Virus record (IMG/VR): IMGVR_UViG_3300014720_003322
Location: 1-23,007 of that record
Length of the DNA stretch: 23,007 nt
Reading direction: 5' to 3' (one strand)
From: a virus
In this document: one piece after another, positions 7,710-14,553 of the stretch
Position numbering within the stretch: position 1 is the first letter of the stretch
Layout of the letters: each line of letters begins with the position of its first letter
The notes under the pieces: model-generated
What the model was told of the DNA's origin: nothing
Seen by the model: the letters and a program-made list of their open reading frames with translations, nothing else
Databases searched by the model: none
Made by a program: the position numbers and the translations under genes

Positions 7710-8437
7710 TTGCTCTGTGCTGGTAAGATGTAGTTGTATTCCGCGATGCCCGAGTTCACAGTGATCTGCGCAGCACCGTCATCCGAGATGCGCATGACCT
7801 TGTCGCCTGTGAGATCCATGATCGAGATCACCTGTTTCACTGGCCAAGCCCATGCCCGTTTGAGCGCGCCTGTGCAGCCCGCATGGAAAACGAACTCGCC
7901 TGCGTGTGTAGAGTGATCACCAAAGAAAAACTTGAGGGTATCTTTTTCTGTCCGGGCCTGGAAGGTGTTTTCTTCCGCGTTGGCCTGGGCCTGCATCTTC
8001 AGCCGCTGGATGCCAGCTATCGTGGGTTCGAACTCCACGTGCCAGTTGGCACCACGGAACTTGGCCGTTTTCAGTTTCTCTGCCACGATCTCGCTTGTCA
8101 TGAATCGATAGTCGTTCTCGAAGTCGTGCGTGGCGTTTTCGAAGTGCAGGCCCACTGGGGTGGGCGAGCCGTTGCGTTCTTGTCGCGTGACCGTGATCTC
8201 GGCATTCTCTCGATATTCTTGCAGGTTCAAGAGGATCTTGAGTTTGGCCAGATTGGGCATGCCAAAAGTGCCCATGAACTCGGGCACGGGCTTGAGGAAT
8301 CGTCCCTGCACCACTACCGATTTGTCTTCGGCCAGGCCGTCGATCTGTGTTTCCTTATCACTGCCAGTGATCTTGACGAGATCGATACAGCCAAGGTCAA
8401 AAGTATGTTCTACTAGATCTAAAAGATAGTCTCTCAT
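7706..8437 (-). CDS. 45: DNA polymerase sliding clamp (T4 gp45-like)
   Basis: The 243-residue protein matches T4-like clamps in length and pattern: an N-terminal DLVEHTFDLGCIDLVKI strand-turn-strand block, VVQGRFLKPVPEFMGTFGMPNLAKLKILL (a region characteristic of phage clamps), and C-terminal KQVISIMDLTGDKVMRISDDGAAQITVNSGIAEYNYILPA. It forms a trimeric ring that tethers polymerase and late-transcription factors. The ATG at 8435-8437 is chosen because GGAG lies seven bases upstream; an in-frame TTG four codons earlier lacks support. A TCTAAATA box lies about 34 bases upstream. The stop overlaps the dpdA GTG, linking its expression to DNA modification. Confidence 0.88.
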   Translation of the reverse strand: MRDYLLDLVEHTFDLGCIDLVKITGSDKETQIDGLAEDKSVVVQGRFLKPVPEFMGTFGMPNLAKLKILLNLQEYRENAEITVTRQERNGSPTPVGLHFENATHDFENDYRFMTSEIVAEKLKTAKFRGANWHVEFEPTIAGIQRLKMQAQANAEENTFQARTEKDTLKFFFGDHSTHAGEFVFHAGCTGALKRAWAWPVKQVISIMDLTGDKVMRISDDGAAQITVNSGIAEYNYILPAQSK

Positions 8438-8469
8438 ATGGGTCTCCAATCAGTATAAGTGTACGAGGT

Positions 8470-9414
8470 TTATTTAGATTTTGCTACGATTTTGGCCAAA
8501 GTTTGTCCTCCCCGCAGGCTGACGAGTTGGCCGGGGCGACGCAGTTCTACCCAGTTGGCAGCTGCATCAAGACGATAGTCCTGCTCGATAACGAAGCCAA
8601 TGGATTCACATATGGCCAGGACCAAGCGGCCGGGAGTGTAGCAGGTGAACGAGCGTTCGGCCAGTTCAACAGCACCCTTACGGTCGCAATCGTTATAGGT
8701 CATGGCCAGCACACCCCCGGGACGCAATCGGTCAAAGATTTCTCGGAGGTATGCGCGCATGATCTCAAATGGTTTGTATTGGAAAAAATTGTAGGCCAGG
8801 CAGAATCCAAACTGTCCTGCTGGCATGTGCTGCATCATGGGCTCGCTATCACTCTCTCGGATGGCATAGTATCTCAAACGGCTTTGATACATATCATTGA
8901 ACTTTTCTTTTGCAGGTTCGAACATGTCATGATTGGTATCTACCACGTAGAGCGGGTCGCACGCTACCATGTGTTCAATCCAATTTTCCAAACCCGGTCG
9001 GATGATCATTCCAGCATAATGATAGTCACAGTGGGCCATCACGCGACTTTTGATGTATTCTCGGCGCTCGTCGGAGATTGGAAATCGTCTTTGCATCACG
9101 TACTCTACCGTATCGCGCTCCATGGCACGCTCGTACCATTGATAACTCTGTGCTAGATACTGTGGCTCCAGAGCCTTTATCTGTTCCAACAGATCGGCTA
9201 GCATGTGATCAAGACCGAGATCAAAATCCTTTGTGGCCATGAGTGCGCGATCCCTGGCATTTTGCAAATCACTTAGATGGTCGGGCAGTTGGCTGGGATT
9301 ACGACCAACAGTCTCTAACATGTCGTCCATCTCTGTATGGATGGCACGTTCAACTGCTGTGGGTCGGAGACTCTCCAGCAGTTCTCGATAGTGGGCCAGT
9401 TCGCTGATCTTCAT
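8470..9414 (-). CDS. SAM-dependent methyltransferase-like protein
   Basis: The 314-residue protein has an N-terminal helical region (about 1-110) and a C-terminal class I methyltransferase-like region. Visible parts are HYAGMIIRPGLENWIEHM followed by CDPLYVVDTNHDMFE (152-166; a Rossmann strand ending in acidic residues that could bind SAM ribose), FGFCLAYNFFQY (203-213), and FDRLRPGGVLAMTYNDCD (227-244; the usual post-motif III LxPGG turn). The start overlaps the polymerase stop (ATGA), so it is translated with it. It could methylate DNA or act on the 7-deazaguanine product. No N6-adenine (DPPY) or cytosine (PC) motif is visible. The C-terminal 20 residues are basic. Confidence 0.7.
   Translation of the reverse strand: MKISELAHYRELLESLRPTAVERAIHTEMDDMLETVGRNPSQLPDHLSDLQNARDRALMATKDFDLGLDHMLADLLEQIKALEPQYLAQSYQWYERAMERDTVEYVMQRRFPISDERREYIKSRVMAHCDYHYAGMIIRPGLENWIEHMVACDPLYVVDTNHDMFEPAKEKFNDMYQSRLRYYAIRESDSEPMMQHMPAGQFGFCLAYNFFQYKPFEIMRAYLREIFDRLRPGGVLAMTYNDCDRKGAVELAERSFTCYTPGRLVLAICESIGFVIEQDYRLDAAANWVELRRPGQLVSLRGGQTLAKIVAKSK
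8471..8478 (-). promoter_or_regulatory. late-type promoter box TCTAAATA for clamp-dpdA
   Basis: On the minus strand the bases read TCTAAATA, seven of eight matches to the T4 late consensus TATAAATA. It overlaps the end of the methyltransferase gene and lies about 34 bases before the clamp start. A transcript starting about six bases downstream of the box would include the GGAG before the clamp ATG. Confidence 0.45.
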
Positions 9415-12071
9415 TGGAAATCAAATAGTGTCTGGAACGTGTTGTTGGTACTGGTGCTTGATGCCAGATCCCAGTCCAGCACACCCAAGAGATTCTCTAT
9501 CTTCTGATCTACCACAGTGGCTTCCATTTCAGCATCATCAAAGGGCAGGTCCCGGAACCACTGGGGCAGGTGCAGTTCGTCCGTAGGATAGGCGATTGAA
9601 GTCCAACCTAAAGCATTGGACTTGAGCTTGCACACGATAGCCTTCATACCGTCCACGATCTGCATGGAATAGTTGTCCGAGTTCATGCGGCGCATGGTGT
9701 TCCAGTTCATGCCAGCTCGCACATGGCCAGGCATGTTAGCGCGACCTTCACGCTCTTCGCGCTTGGCATATTGCGTGAGGTTGTTAATCCTCTTGGGAGA
9801 GCCTTTCTCCCAGCCCGGACGATCAGCGAAAGCGTACTTGAAATCTTTGATCTTCTGCACGATCTCTTCGCGCTCGCTGCCTGTGAGCACATTGTCCAGT
9901 ATCTCGCTCAAGAAGTCCTGGATGATCTTGGGTGTGTCAGACCTCTTGAGATCCAAACCCATGGCCTTGACTTTACCAGGCCGACCATTGATATCCGTGC
10001 GCTTGTTTTCTTTGTCGTAGTAGAGCACAGCATAGCGTTTTTTGGTGATAAACAGACCGCGCGTGGCCACCAGTTCACGGCCACCGCGTATGACCGAGCC
10101 CATTTCCCGGGGACAGTGGAAGGCCTGCTCCATGAATCCAGGAAAGCTCTGGTTGACTTGATCTGCGATCGAATCATACAAGGCCACGCAGGTCTCTTTG
10201 GACCAATCCATCCTGCCGGCCGCTACTTCATCTCGGACGGCCGGCCAAGCAGTGAAATAGCAGCTGTCTGTGTCACCATAGATGATGGCATCGCCCACGT
10301 GATCGTATCGTCCGGTCACACACTCGTTCACATAGGCATCCATGTGCCGGGCGATCGATCGACCGGTTAGCGTGGTCGACTGACCAATGCGCTTGTCAAA
10401 GAATCTGCAACCGGGATTGAGGATGGCACCATAGAGACTGTTCAAGTTGATCTTCTTGACCAATTGCCGCTTGTCCCAATACTCTTCATCCTCTTTGCTG
10501 TCGGCGGCCTTGAGCTTGGCCTGCATGTCTTTGCGTTCGGCATACCAGCGTTTGAGCAGACCTGGGATCACGGCTTCTGTTTCATAGGTGAAGATGGTGC
10601 CGTTGGCCGACAGGATCCAGGGCTGATTGCTATCAAACACCATGCGCCACACTTCTGCGGCTGAATGTACCGACTCATCGCCATCTTGCCAGTCTATGGT
10701 GATCTCTGTGCCACGCTGCTGATCCATCACAGCGGTATATTCCAAGGTGCCGAACAGGCCCTCCCAAGCCGCTGCGAAGCTGGCACCGCCCTGCTGTTTC
10801 TCCCGGATGTAGTGGTCGGTCATGATGGGCCGCAGCTGGCCCACGATAGTCTCGGGTCCCATGTTGAGCGCACGGATAGCCGATGGATAAAGACTGTTGA
10901 TGTCGATAGATCCCACCCAGTCGTGCATGCCTTTCTTGGGATAGGCCACGTAGGCACCTGCGGCCTGCGTTTCCTCATCTGTCAGGCGCTCTCGCCTGAC
11001 AGGCACCACCATGCCGCGCTCGTGAGCTTCGTTGATGATGGCCTGTTCTGTGACCGCCACCGCACCCATGGTCGTAGGTAGGAGCACGGTGTTTTCATGT
11101 GCCAGGGTGTTGGCTAGATCTAGGAAGCGCAGTTTCTTGTCGATAGCTGCCAAGAGTTGCACGTCCTGGCGGTTGTATTCTATAAAGGTCTTCCAGTTCT
11201 GATTGTACAACTGATCCAGCGTGCCTTCGAAAGCGGTCTTTGATCCCAGGTCTTCATACTCGCCGATGGCGTCCAGGCTGTAGCTGTGCCGCTCTTCATA
11301 GGTGTATTTCCTGTAGAGCTGCATGTAGTCTAGATGCACCCGGCCTATGAGGTCAAACGTGATGTTCTCGGCACCGAAGCGTTCAAACGTGCGCTGTTTG
11401 GGCAGCTGGTCCCAGAGACAGAAACGCCGTGTGTCATCTTTTGACAGCACGCGGGTGGTCCTCATGACGGTGTAGGGTATGTCATAGCCCTCGGAGTTCC
11501 AGCCACTCAGCACATCCGCATCCTGTATGAGGTTGAGGAAGGTGTCTAGCAGTTCCGACTCTTCCCACATGACAAAGGTGTTGGAGAACTCGCCTGCGAT
11601 CTCCTGGGCAGTTTCTTTGGACATGTGCCGGGGTGGTCTGACTAGCGTGACCAACTGATCCAACCAGTCCATGTAGACTGATATGGCGGTGATGGCGTTG
11701 AACGGGTCTTCGGGTCGGCTGAAGCCGCGCTCGGGGTCGAAGTCCACTTCGATGTCAAAGAACGCTGTGTTCAGCCGGGGAGCATCCACTCCCTTGTAGT
11801 TTTCCTCCAAGCAGCGGAAGATGGGATTGATGTCAGCCTCGTAGAGATTCTTGCCACGGTTGATGGCCATCTCCTTGCGGAACTCTTTGTTGCTGCGTGT
11901 GCTGAAGCGGGCGACCGGCGTGTTGTAGATCGAGCGGAACTTGCCCCGGGGGTCATCATAGTAGAAAACGAAATTGGCTGCGTGCTCTTCGTAGTAGCGC
12001 TCGCCGTCGCGGCGACCCACGATGTGGATGCGATCGTGATCACGATCAAACAGTGCGTCAATGTAACTCAT
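9411..12071 (-). CDS. 43: family B DNA polymerase (T4 gp43-like)
   Basis: The 886 residues match T4 gp43 in size (898). Exonuclease motifs are FFDIEVD (104-110; D106, E108), GWNSEGYDIPY (190-200; D197) and EYNRQDVQLL (298-307; D303). Polymerase motifs are A, DINSLYPSAIR (390-400; D390); B, KKINLNSLYGAI (539-550); and C, YGDTDSCY (598-605; D600, D602). All catalytic carboxylates are present, so proofreading and synthesis should be active. The protein ends QTLFDFQ, the expected clamp-binding tail. GGGAG lies four bases before the ATG. The leader of about 80 bases after the DsbA-like gene contains a late-type box. The gene is followed with ATGA overlap by the methyltransferase gene. Confidence 0.97.
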   Translation of the reverse strand: MSYIDALFDRDHDRIHIVGRRDGERYYEEHAANFVFYYDDPRGKFRSIYNTPVARFSTRSNKEFRKEMAINRGKNLYEADINPIFRCLEENYKGVDAPRLNTAFFDIEVDFDPERGFSRPEDPFNAITAISVYMDWLDQLVTLVRPPRHMSKETAQEIAGEFSNTFVMWEESELLDTFLNLIQDADVLSGWNSEGYDIPYTVMRTTRVLSKDDTRRFCLWDQLPKQRTFERFGAENITFDLIGRVHLDYMQLYRKYTYEERHSYSLDAIGEYEDLGSKTAFEGTLDQLYNQNWKTFIEYNRQDVQLLAAIDKKLRFLDLANTLAHENTVLLPTTMGAVAVTEQAIINEAHERGMVVPVRRERLTDEETQAAGAYVAYPKKGMHDWVGSIDINSLYPSAIRALNMGPETIVGQLRPIMTDHYIREKQQGGASFAAAWEGLFGTLEYTAVMDQQRGTEITIDWQDGDESVHSAAEVWRMVFDSNQPWILSANGTIFTYETEAVIPGLLKRWYAERKDMQAKLKAADSKEDEEYWDKRQLVKKINLNSLYGAILNPGCRFFDKRIGQSTTLTGRSIARHMDAYVNECVTGRYDHVGDAIIYGDTDSCYFTAWPAVRDEVAAGRMDWSKETCVALYDSIADQVNQSFPGFMEQAFHCPREMGSVIRGGRELVATRGLFITKKRYAVLYYDKENKRTDINGRPGKVKAMGLDLKRSDTPKIIQDFLSEILDNVLTGSEREEIVQKIKDFKYAFADRPGWEKGSPKRINNLTQYAKREEREGRANMPGHVRAGMNWNTMRRMNSDNYSMQIVDGMKAIVCKLKSNALGWTSIAYPTDELHLPQWFRDLPFDDAEMEATVVDQKIENLLGVLDWDLASSTSTNNTFQTLFDFQ

Positions 12072-12148
12072 CAGTCTCCCGCGGTTTATGGCCCGCCATG
12101 CCTTGCTTCATGCCCGTGTCGTGGGCGAACCGTGTGCGTGTGGCATAG

Positions 12149-12156
12149 TATTTACA
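12149..12156 (-). promoter_or_regulatory. late-type promoter box TGTAAATA before DNA polymerase
   Basis: TGTAAATA on the minus strand matches seven of eight bases of TATAAATA and overlaps the end of the DsbA-like gene, about 78 bases before the polymerase ATG. The leader between (12072-12148) holds no long ORF. In T4 the polymerase leader is a translational operator; a comparable strong hairpin is not obvious here. Confidence 0.35.
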
Positions 12157-12412
12157 ACGTCTTGCCAACAGTGGTAAGGATTGTCTCCAAGAGTTCGTGA
12201 TCCTGCTGCTCTTTGCCAAACTCGGCCTTGTAGGCGATACGGATGGCCTTCTTCAGGATGTTGGGTTTGATGTCCAGTTCTTCTGCTATGGCTTTGACCG
12301 TGTCCGACAGTCCACCGTTGAGTGTTTCTACCTCATGCATGACGGTCATGCCTTCGTTGATCAACTGGGTGAGTTTGGCCTTTTGTTCTGCGCTGAAATT
12401 TCGGGTGTCCAT
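12152..12412 (-). CDS. dsbA: DsbA-like double-stranded DNA-binding protein
   Basis: The 86-residue protein resembles T4 DsbA (89 residues), a dsDNA-binding protein linked to late transcription. The LNGGLSDTVKAIAEELDIKPNILKKAIRIAYKAEFGKEQQD block (residues 35-75) has the helix-turn-helix-like layout of that family. AAGGAG lies five bases before the ATG, a strong ribosome binding site. A perfect sigma70-type promoter lies just upstream, so this gene heads the unit leading into DNA polymerase. It may bend or mark phage DNA at late promoters. The fold is likely; the exact role in this phage is inferred from T4. Confidence 0.8.
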   Translation of the reverse strand: MDTRNFSAEQKAKLTQLINEGMTVMHEVETLNGGLSDTVKAIAEELDIKPNILKKAIRIAYKAEFGKEQQDHELLETILTTVGKTL

Positions 12413-12432
12413 GGGATCTCCTTTGAGCTACA

Positions 12433-12461
12433 ATTATATAAGAAAGATTGAGGCATGTCAA
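12433..12461 (-). promoter_or_regulatory. perfect sigma70-type (early) promoter
   Basis: On the minus strand TTGACA (12456-12461) and TATAAT (12433-12438) are separated by exactly 17 bases, the full bacterial consensus. It lies about 20 bases before the start codon of the DsbA-like gene and would be read by unmodified host RNA polymerase, which fits early expression of the replication and modification genes downstream. Confidence 0.9.
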
Positions 12462-12501
12462 TGGTTTGCTCACTTCGTCGATCAGGGTAGCGAATCCGAT
12501 C

Positions 12502-12524
12502 GAGCGGGCAGCAGCCGCCCACTC
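12502..12524 (-). other. GC-rich hairpin in the gene-free stretch 12462-12539
   Basis: Read on the minus strand, GAGTGGGC (12524-12517) pairs with GCCCGCTC (12509-12502) over a seven-base loop, with one G-U pair. An outer five-base stem AGGGT/ACCCT (12528-12532 with 12484-12488) could enclose it. There is no T-run after either arm, so it is not a standard terminator. It lies between the stop of the 83-residue gene and the -35 box of the strong promoter and may insulate the two transcription units. Confidence 0.4.
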
Positions 12525-12539
12525 ATAACCCTAGCGGTC

Positions 12540-12791
12540 CTAAGGTTGAGATTTTAAACTGTGATATATTTCCACTCGATCCAACATGTCTCGCAGCACG
12601 GCATCATGATCGGCAGCGTTCACTATCTTGATCCAGCGCATCTCGCGCTCCACTTGCTGGTCCCATTTTCTTTTGTGCTCTGAGATAGAGTGTATCTCTC
12701 TTTCGGTGGGGCTCTGGCCTACCTGGCGCCTGTACACAGTGTGTCCACCGTCGGGGCTTTCGTAGATGTAGGTCTCTTCTCTGTCGCTCAC
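12540..12791 (-). CDS. small conserved phage protein, unknown function (83 aa)
   Basis: The 83-residue product starts at GTG (12789-12791), with its TG inside the TGA stop of the upstream gene. It opens MSDREETYIYESPDGGHTVYRRQVGQ, a beta-hairpin-like block seen in small proteins of T4-like marine phages, and ends MLDRVEIYHSLKSQP. The middle part is charged and helical (SEHKRKWDQQVEREMRWIKI). It has no membrane segment or signal peptide. The function is unknown to me. It is the last gene before the hairpin and the strong promoter. Confidence 0.75.
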   Translation of the reverse strand: MSDREETYIYESPDGGHTVYRRQVGQSPTEREIHSISEHKRKWDQQVEREMRWIKIVNAADHDAVLRDMLDRVEIYHSLKSQP

Positions 12792-13357
12792 TTCTGTCCA
12801 ATGACCATGAATCGTGTGTAAGCAGTTTGGGGATCTTGGAGATCTAGACTGCCCGTATATAATACCCGATCCAAAGGGAATTTGTCAAGGATATCTTGGG
12901 TGCTATCAAACTGATGTCCGGGGTCGTGGTCCCTGGCCTGCATGACGACCAGTGTGCCCGCTGGTATACTATCGAACCACTCGCGCCCAGGCATGTCTGT
13001 AAGGCTGGTATTGATGACCACGCCATCGTCGCCCAACTGGCGATAGTCCAGATCGTTGGCGTCGGCCAGCATGTGCCGGGTGGATCTGTCACCCACATGG
13101 CGCAGCATGCGCTCGCTCTGTCGTAGCATGTTCTTGTCGCGTTCGACGTTGATCACCGGACCGTGCCGGAACATGGGCATGAGGGCCATGTACAGGCTGA
13201 TATTGCCATACCAGGAACCCAGGATGTATATGGTGCCCACCCGGGGAGCGATCCGGGCCAGTTCCTCCATGAGCCAGACCTTGCTGGTGGTGAGATCATG
13301 CGTGAAACTGCCAGACAGGCTGTAGCCGCTAGACTCGGCGAGATCACTGATCTTCAT
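12788..13357 (-). CDS. methyltransferase-like Rossmann protein (189 aa)
   Basis: The 189-residue protein has a SAM-binding-like glycine strand at ARIAPRVGTIYILGSWYGN (34-52), an acidic strand end VINVERDKNML (89-99) matching methyltransferase motif II, and LADANDLDYRQLGDDGVVINTSLTDM (117-142). I recall the ILGSWYGN signature from small phage methyltransferase-like proteins. It begins MKISDLAESSG, similar to the first residues of the 314-residue methyltransferase (MKISELA). The L-A-E after residue 5 could also be read as a head-protease site, but this is weak. There is no good ribosome binding site; the start overlaps the stop of a 22-codon mini-ORF. The target is unknown. Confidence 0.65.
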   Translation of the reverse strand: MKISDLAESSGYSLSGSFTHDLTTSKVWLMEELARIAPRVGTIYILGSWYGNISLYMALMPMFRHGPVINVERDKNMLRQSERMLRHVGDRSTRHMLADANDLDYRQLGDDGVVINTSLTDMPGREWFDSIPAGTLVVMQARDHDPGHQFDSTQDILDKFPLDRVLYTGSLDLQDPQTAYTRFMVIGQK

Positions 13358-13422
13358 ACTGGGCTGTAGGGATTGACGGGCAGATCCCGACCGTCGTCAT
13401 CGGGCCAGACAGGATAGTGCAT
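13354..13422 (-). CDS. 22-codon mini-ORF coupling two genes
   Basis: An ATG begins one base after the TAG stop of the 152-residue gene and reads MHYPVWPDDDGRDLPVNPYSPV before a TGA that overlaps the ATG of the methyltransferase-like gene (GTATGA). It fills the whole 66-base gap, with both ends set for translational re-initiation, and there is no ribosome binding site in front of the next gene. It could be a real micropeptide or only a device to carry ribosomes across the gap. Confidence 0.4.
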   Translation of the reverse strand: MHYPVWPDDDGRDLPVNPYSPV

Positions 13423-13423
13423 G

Positions 13424-13882
13424 CTACTGGCCCGCTGCGGCTATGGCCGCGCCGTTGTTAAAACTCTGGCTCCAGGAATTGGGAGTGCGACCTCGGCGTT
13501 TGTACCATTCATAGCCGGCGCGATGCCCAGAACAGTCCTTGGTGCACTGCGAACCTTTAAAGGTCAGTTCCGCTAGTTGCTCTTCATCGGTCTTGACATT
13601 GACAGGTTTCCTACCACCACCGCCAACATCGCGTCCGGGTTTACCGGCCTTTGATTGTGCTGCACGCTTGCGGCGCACTGCGCTTGATTTTTCTTTATCG
13701 GTCATGGCAGCGGCCTTGGCAGCGGGCACGCATTTGGCGTAGCCTTTTTTCTTGCCAGACGAGCCGCATTCAGGATGGCCGCCACCTGGAAGGGTCTTAC
13801 CAATATTTTTCCATTTTTGACGGAACCACTTGCGCAAGCCGCCTTGGTAGGCACCTTCGGTAATGAATTCGCTTGCACGCAT
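13424..13882 (-). CDS. basic protein with capsid-targeting-like N-terminus (152 aa)
   Basis: The product begins MRASEFITEG, closely resembling the T4 internal protein leader MKTYQEFIAE, which is cut after the last Glu by the head protease gp21. After this the protein is strongly basic. It has CGSSGKKKGYAKCVPAAKAAAMTDKEKSSAVRRKRAA (about 39-75), a block recurrent in marine phage proteins, a GKPGRDVGGGGRKP linker, and GSQCTKDCSGHRAGYEW (109-125) with cysteines and a histidine. It may be an internal head protein bound to DNA, or a virion protein processed by the prohead protease. The start overlaps the stop of the upstream 134-residue gene (TGATG). Confidence 0.7.
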   Translation of the reverse strand: MRASEFITEGAYQGGLRKWFRQKWKNIGKTLPGGGHPECGSSGKKKGYAKCVPAAKAAAMTDKEKSSAVRRKRAAQSKAGKPGRDVGGGGRKPVNVKTDEEQLAELTFKGSQCTKDCSGHRAGYEWYKRRGRTPNSWSQSFNNGAAIAAAGQ

Positions 13883-14286
13883 CAGGTGATGGGTCCACCT
13901 TCCACCCAGGCATCACAGGTACGCTTGGCAGCGCACTTAAACTTGAGAAACTTGCAATAGCCGAGATCGCCGGCATCGATGGTGTCATGCGGGTCGGACC
14001 CGGCTTCACTGCCGATACCTTTTGCTATGCAATCTTGCATGTCATCCGAGATATCAAAGGCCGCGCAGTTGCCGCAACGGGCTGACTTGGCCTCTTCGGG
14101 ATCCTCCATGTTCCATTCTGCGGCCTTGGCCTGCCAGAATTCCTCATTGGGCTCGTTGGGATCCAAGGGCCCATAGCCATACTCATCTATGGCCTTCTGG
14201 CGATTTTTAAGATTGAGATCGATCGATTGGGTGGCAGGAGGACAACCCCGCTCGATGGCCTCCATCCGGTCGATCAAGTGCCTCAT
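13882..14286 (-). CDS. cysteine-rich, probably metal-binding phage protein (134 aa)
   Basis: The 134-residue protein is acidic in its first half (YGPLDPNEPNEEFWQAKAAEW) and carries six cysteines in its second: CGNCAAFD (76-83), a cysteine in MQDCIAKGI, then GYCKFLKFKCAAKRTCDAW (108-126). The spacing CxxC...C...C...C...C suggests zinc or iron-sulfur binding. I recall the 'RCGNCAAFD...GYC...CAA.RTC..W' block from several marine phage proteins without known role. The ATG overlaps the TGA of the 43-residue gene upstream. One additional cysteine (C15) lies near the N-terminus. Confidence 0.75.
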   Translation of the reverse strand: MRHLIDRMEAIERGCPPATQSIDLNLKNRQKAIDEYGYGPLDPNEPNEEFWQAKAAEWNMEDPEEAKSARCGNCAAFDISDDMQDCIAKGIGSEAGSDPHDTIDAGDLGYCKFLKFKCAAKRTCDAWVEGGPIT

Positions 14287-14414
14287 GCCGCGGCTTTCAT
14301 GGCCGCGCTCATCATCTTGCGAGCGGCCGTCCAGTTGGGGGCAGTGAACGTGAATTCTTTGTAGATGCGACTGCCGTTTTCAACCACCCAGCGATGGAAT
14401 GTGAAAGTTTTCAT
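14283..14414 (-). CDS. small protein (43 aa)
   Basis: The 43-codon ORF reads MKTFTFHRWVVENGSRIYKE, then a basic C-terminus (NWTAARKMMSAAMKAAA). AGGAG lies six bases before the ATG, in the 12-base gap after the 37-residue gene, and the TGA overlaps the ATG of the cysteine-rich gene. A strong ribosome binding site and tight packing support a real gene. It has one predicted beta-hairpin and one helix and no recognised domain. Confidence 0.7.
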   Translation of the reverse strand: MKTFTFHRWVVENGSRIYKEFTFTAPNWTAARKMMSAAMKAAA

Positions 14415-14426
14415 CGTCGACTCCTG

Positions 14427-14540
14427 TTATCGTTTGATCATGGTCGTGATCTTGGTCTGGATGATTTTAGCCCAGAACGGTTGGGGAAAGTTCCAACCCA
14501 CGAATGCTCCTACTGCGATCCAGAATAGTGTGTCTAGCAT
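14427..14540 (-). CDS. small single-pass membrane protein (37 aa)
   Basis: MLDTLFWIAVGAFVGWNFPQ opens a 37-residue protein with one hydrophobic segment (residues 3-16) and a basic tail (KIIQTKITTMIKR), so the C-terminus is probably cytoplasmic. AAGGAG lies six bases before this ATG, whereas longer in-frame starts upstream overlap the previous gene and lack a site. The last codons and the next gene's ribosome binding site are adjacent. Function is unknown; a small inner-membrane protein of the late region is the most that can be said. Confidence 0.7.
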   Translation of the reverse strand: MLDTLFWIAVGAFVGWNFPQPFWAKIIQTKITTMIKR

Positions 14541-14553
14541 TTGATTCTCCTTG

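Noticed and set aside
9395-9414. MKISELA start of the 314-residue methyltransferase as a head-targeting leader
   Set aside because: It lacks the (L/I)-x-E cleavage site and the protein is in the replication block.
12072-12148. A 17-codon ORF (starting MKQGMAGHKPRE) overlapping the polymerase start
   Set aside because: It has no ribosome binding site and no recognised pattern; it is more likely part of the leader.
12535-12546. CGGTCCTAAGGT is identical to the conserved 23S rRNA segment at the I-CeuI site
   Set aside because: The identity covers only about 12 bases, part of it lies in the coding end of the 83-residue gene, and flanking sequence does not continue as rRNA. Chance is the simplest explanation.
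12502-12560. Possible tRNA-Met, because CTCATAA resembles a CAU anticodon loop
   Set aside because: The bases on either side of CTCATAA do not pair, and there is no T-arm or acceptor stem.
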